DNA of 64,000 bases, taken from NCBI GenBank assembly GCA_963693365.1, contig CAVNZM010000013.1:2542001-2606000 (forward strand), written 5' to 3'. Shown here piece by piece: positions 63,650-64,000 of the stretch (within the stretch, counting starts at the first letter, position 1; the number at the start of each line of letters is the position of its first letter). This DNA is from Amoebidium appalachense (Eukaryota; Ichthyosporea). The notes beneath the pieces were generated by a model. That model worked only from the letters and a program-made list of their open reading frames with translations. It searched no databases and was not told the origin of the DNA. Both the position numbers and the translations under genes were made by a program.

Positions 63650-64000
63650 AACCTAAAAAAAAATGAAAATAGAAAATAAGGCCATAAAATCACTGCAACA
63701 CGTAAATCCTTGATAGCGGAATGCACAAGCATGCACACACTCACAACCGCACACAATAAATGACTCGCATAAATGTGCGCACCGTGGGGGATCTCTCTGC
63801 ACCGTGGGGGATCACGTGATTTATGACCAGTAGGGACGTGTAGCTCAGTCGGGCCCATACGGGTCGCATTAGTCCGGCGTGGCATAATCATATGCTGGAT
63901 CATCGATTGAAGTGATGCAGATTGGTACTTGCACACATTTTAAAGGAGCAACAACTTACACACCATGCCTTTAAGGGAAGAAATGTGAACAAGGGAATCC
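63650..64000. other. Single-copy right edge
   Basis: It contains a duplicated CACCGTGGGGGATC (63780 and 63801) and a CACGTG E-box in the second copy's flank (63814). No exon was recognised. Confidence 0.4.

Overview
This is a eukaryotic nuclear window. It has many short exons with GT-AG (and a few GC-AG) introns, classical eukaryotic signalling and trafficking domains, a nuclear-type tRNA-Ala and a LINE fragment. It is loaded with homopolymeric C or G tracts and (CA)n, (GA)n and (TGCG)n microsatellites. Taxonomy cannot be fixed from the sequence. A C2/C1 signalling protein, a classical tyrosine phosphatase and AP-1 sigma suggest a unicellular eukaryote, possibly near the animal/fungal side; that is inference. 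Long open frames made of Pro, His-Thr, Cys-Val or Gly-Glu runs are translated repeats and are not listed as genes.

Layout. (1) 1-5.2 kb: repeats plus several candidate exons whose strand is uncertain. (2) 5.26-7.10 kb: five plus-strand candidate exons with compatible phases, probably the 5' part of the next gene. (3) 7.4-42.2 kb: one large plus-strand gene. I joined 40 exons by splice sites and reading phase into about 1,140 continuous codons: C2, C1 zinc finger, a second C2-like domain, then a long helical region resembling DUF1765, with a stop at 42219-42221. Its introns carry a MITE, an antisense tRNA-Ala gene, a 41-43 bp minisatellite and several duplicated blocks. (4) 42.2-44.7 kb: a downstream interval with no convincing gene. 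(5) 44.7-49.4 kb: a minus-strand, three-exon gene for the AP-1 clathrin adaptor sigma subunit (161 aa), with copies of a C-tailed dispersed repeat in its introns. (6) 49.4-55.6 kb: repeats, a foldback with a poly-C loop and a 5'-truncated LINE. (7) 55.6-58.6 kb: a plus-strand, two-exon classical protein tyrosine phosphatase. (8) 58.6-64 kb: repeats, tandem arrays and a possible promoter-like cluster.

The genes are not an operon. The big gene could link lipid or diacylglycerol sensing (C2, C1) to a scaffold-like helical domain. AP-1 sigma acts in trans-Golgi/endosomal sorting, and the phosphatase removes phosphate from tyrosine. Three things stand out. The large gene has an unusual domain combination. 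Its introns show a repeated layout, with C tracts just after 5' splice sites and CA tracts running into 3' splice sites. A dispersed repeat family ends in poly-C.
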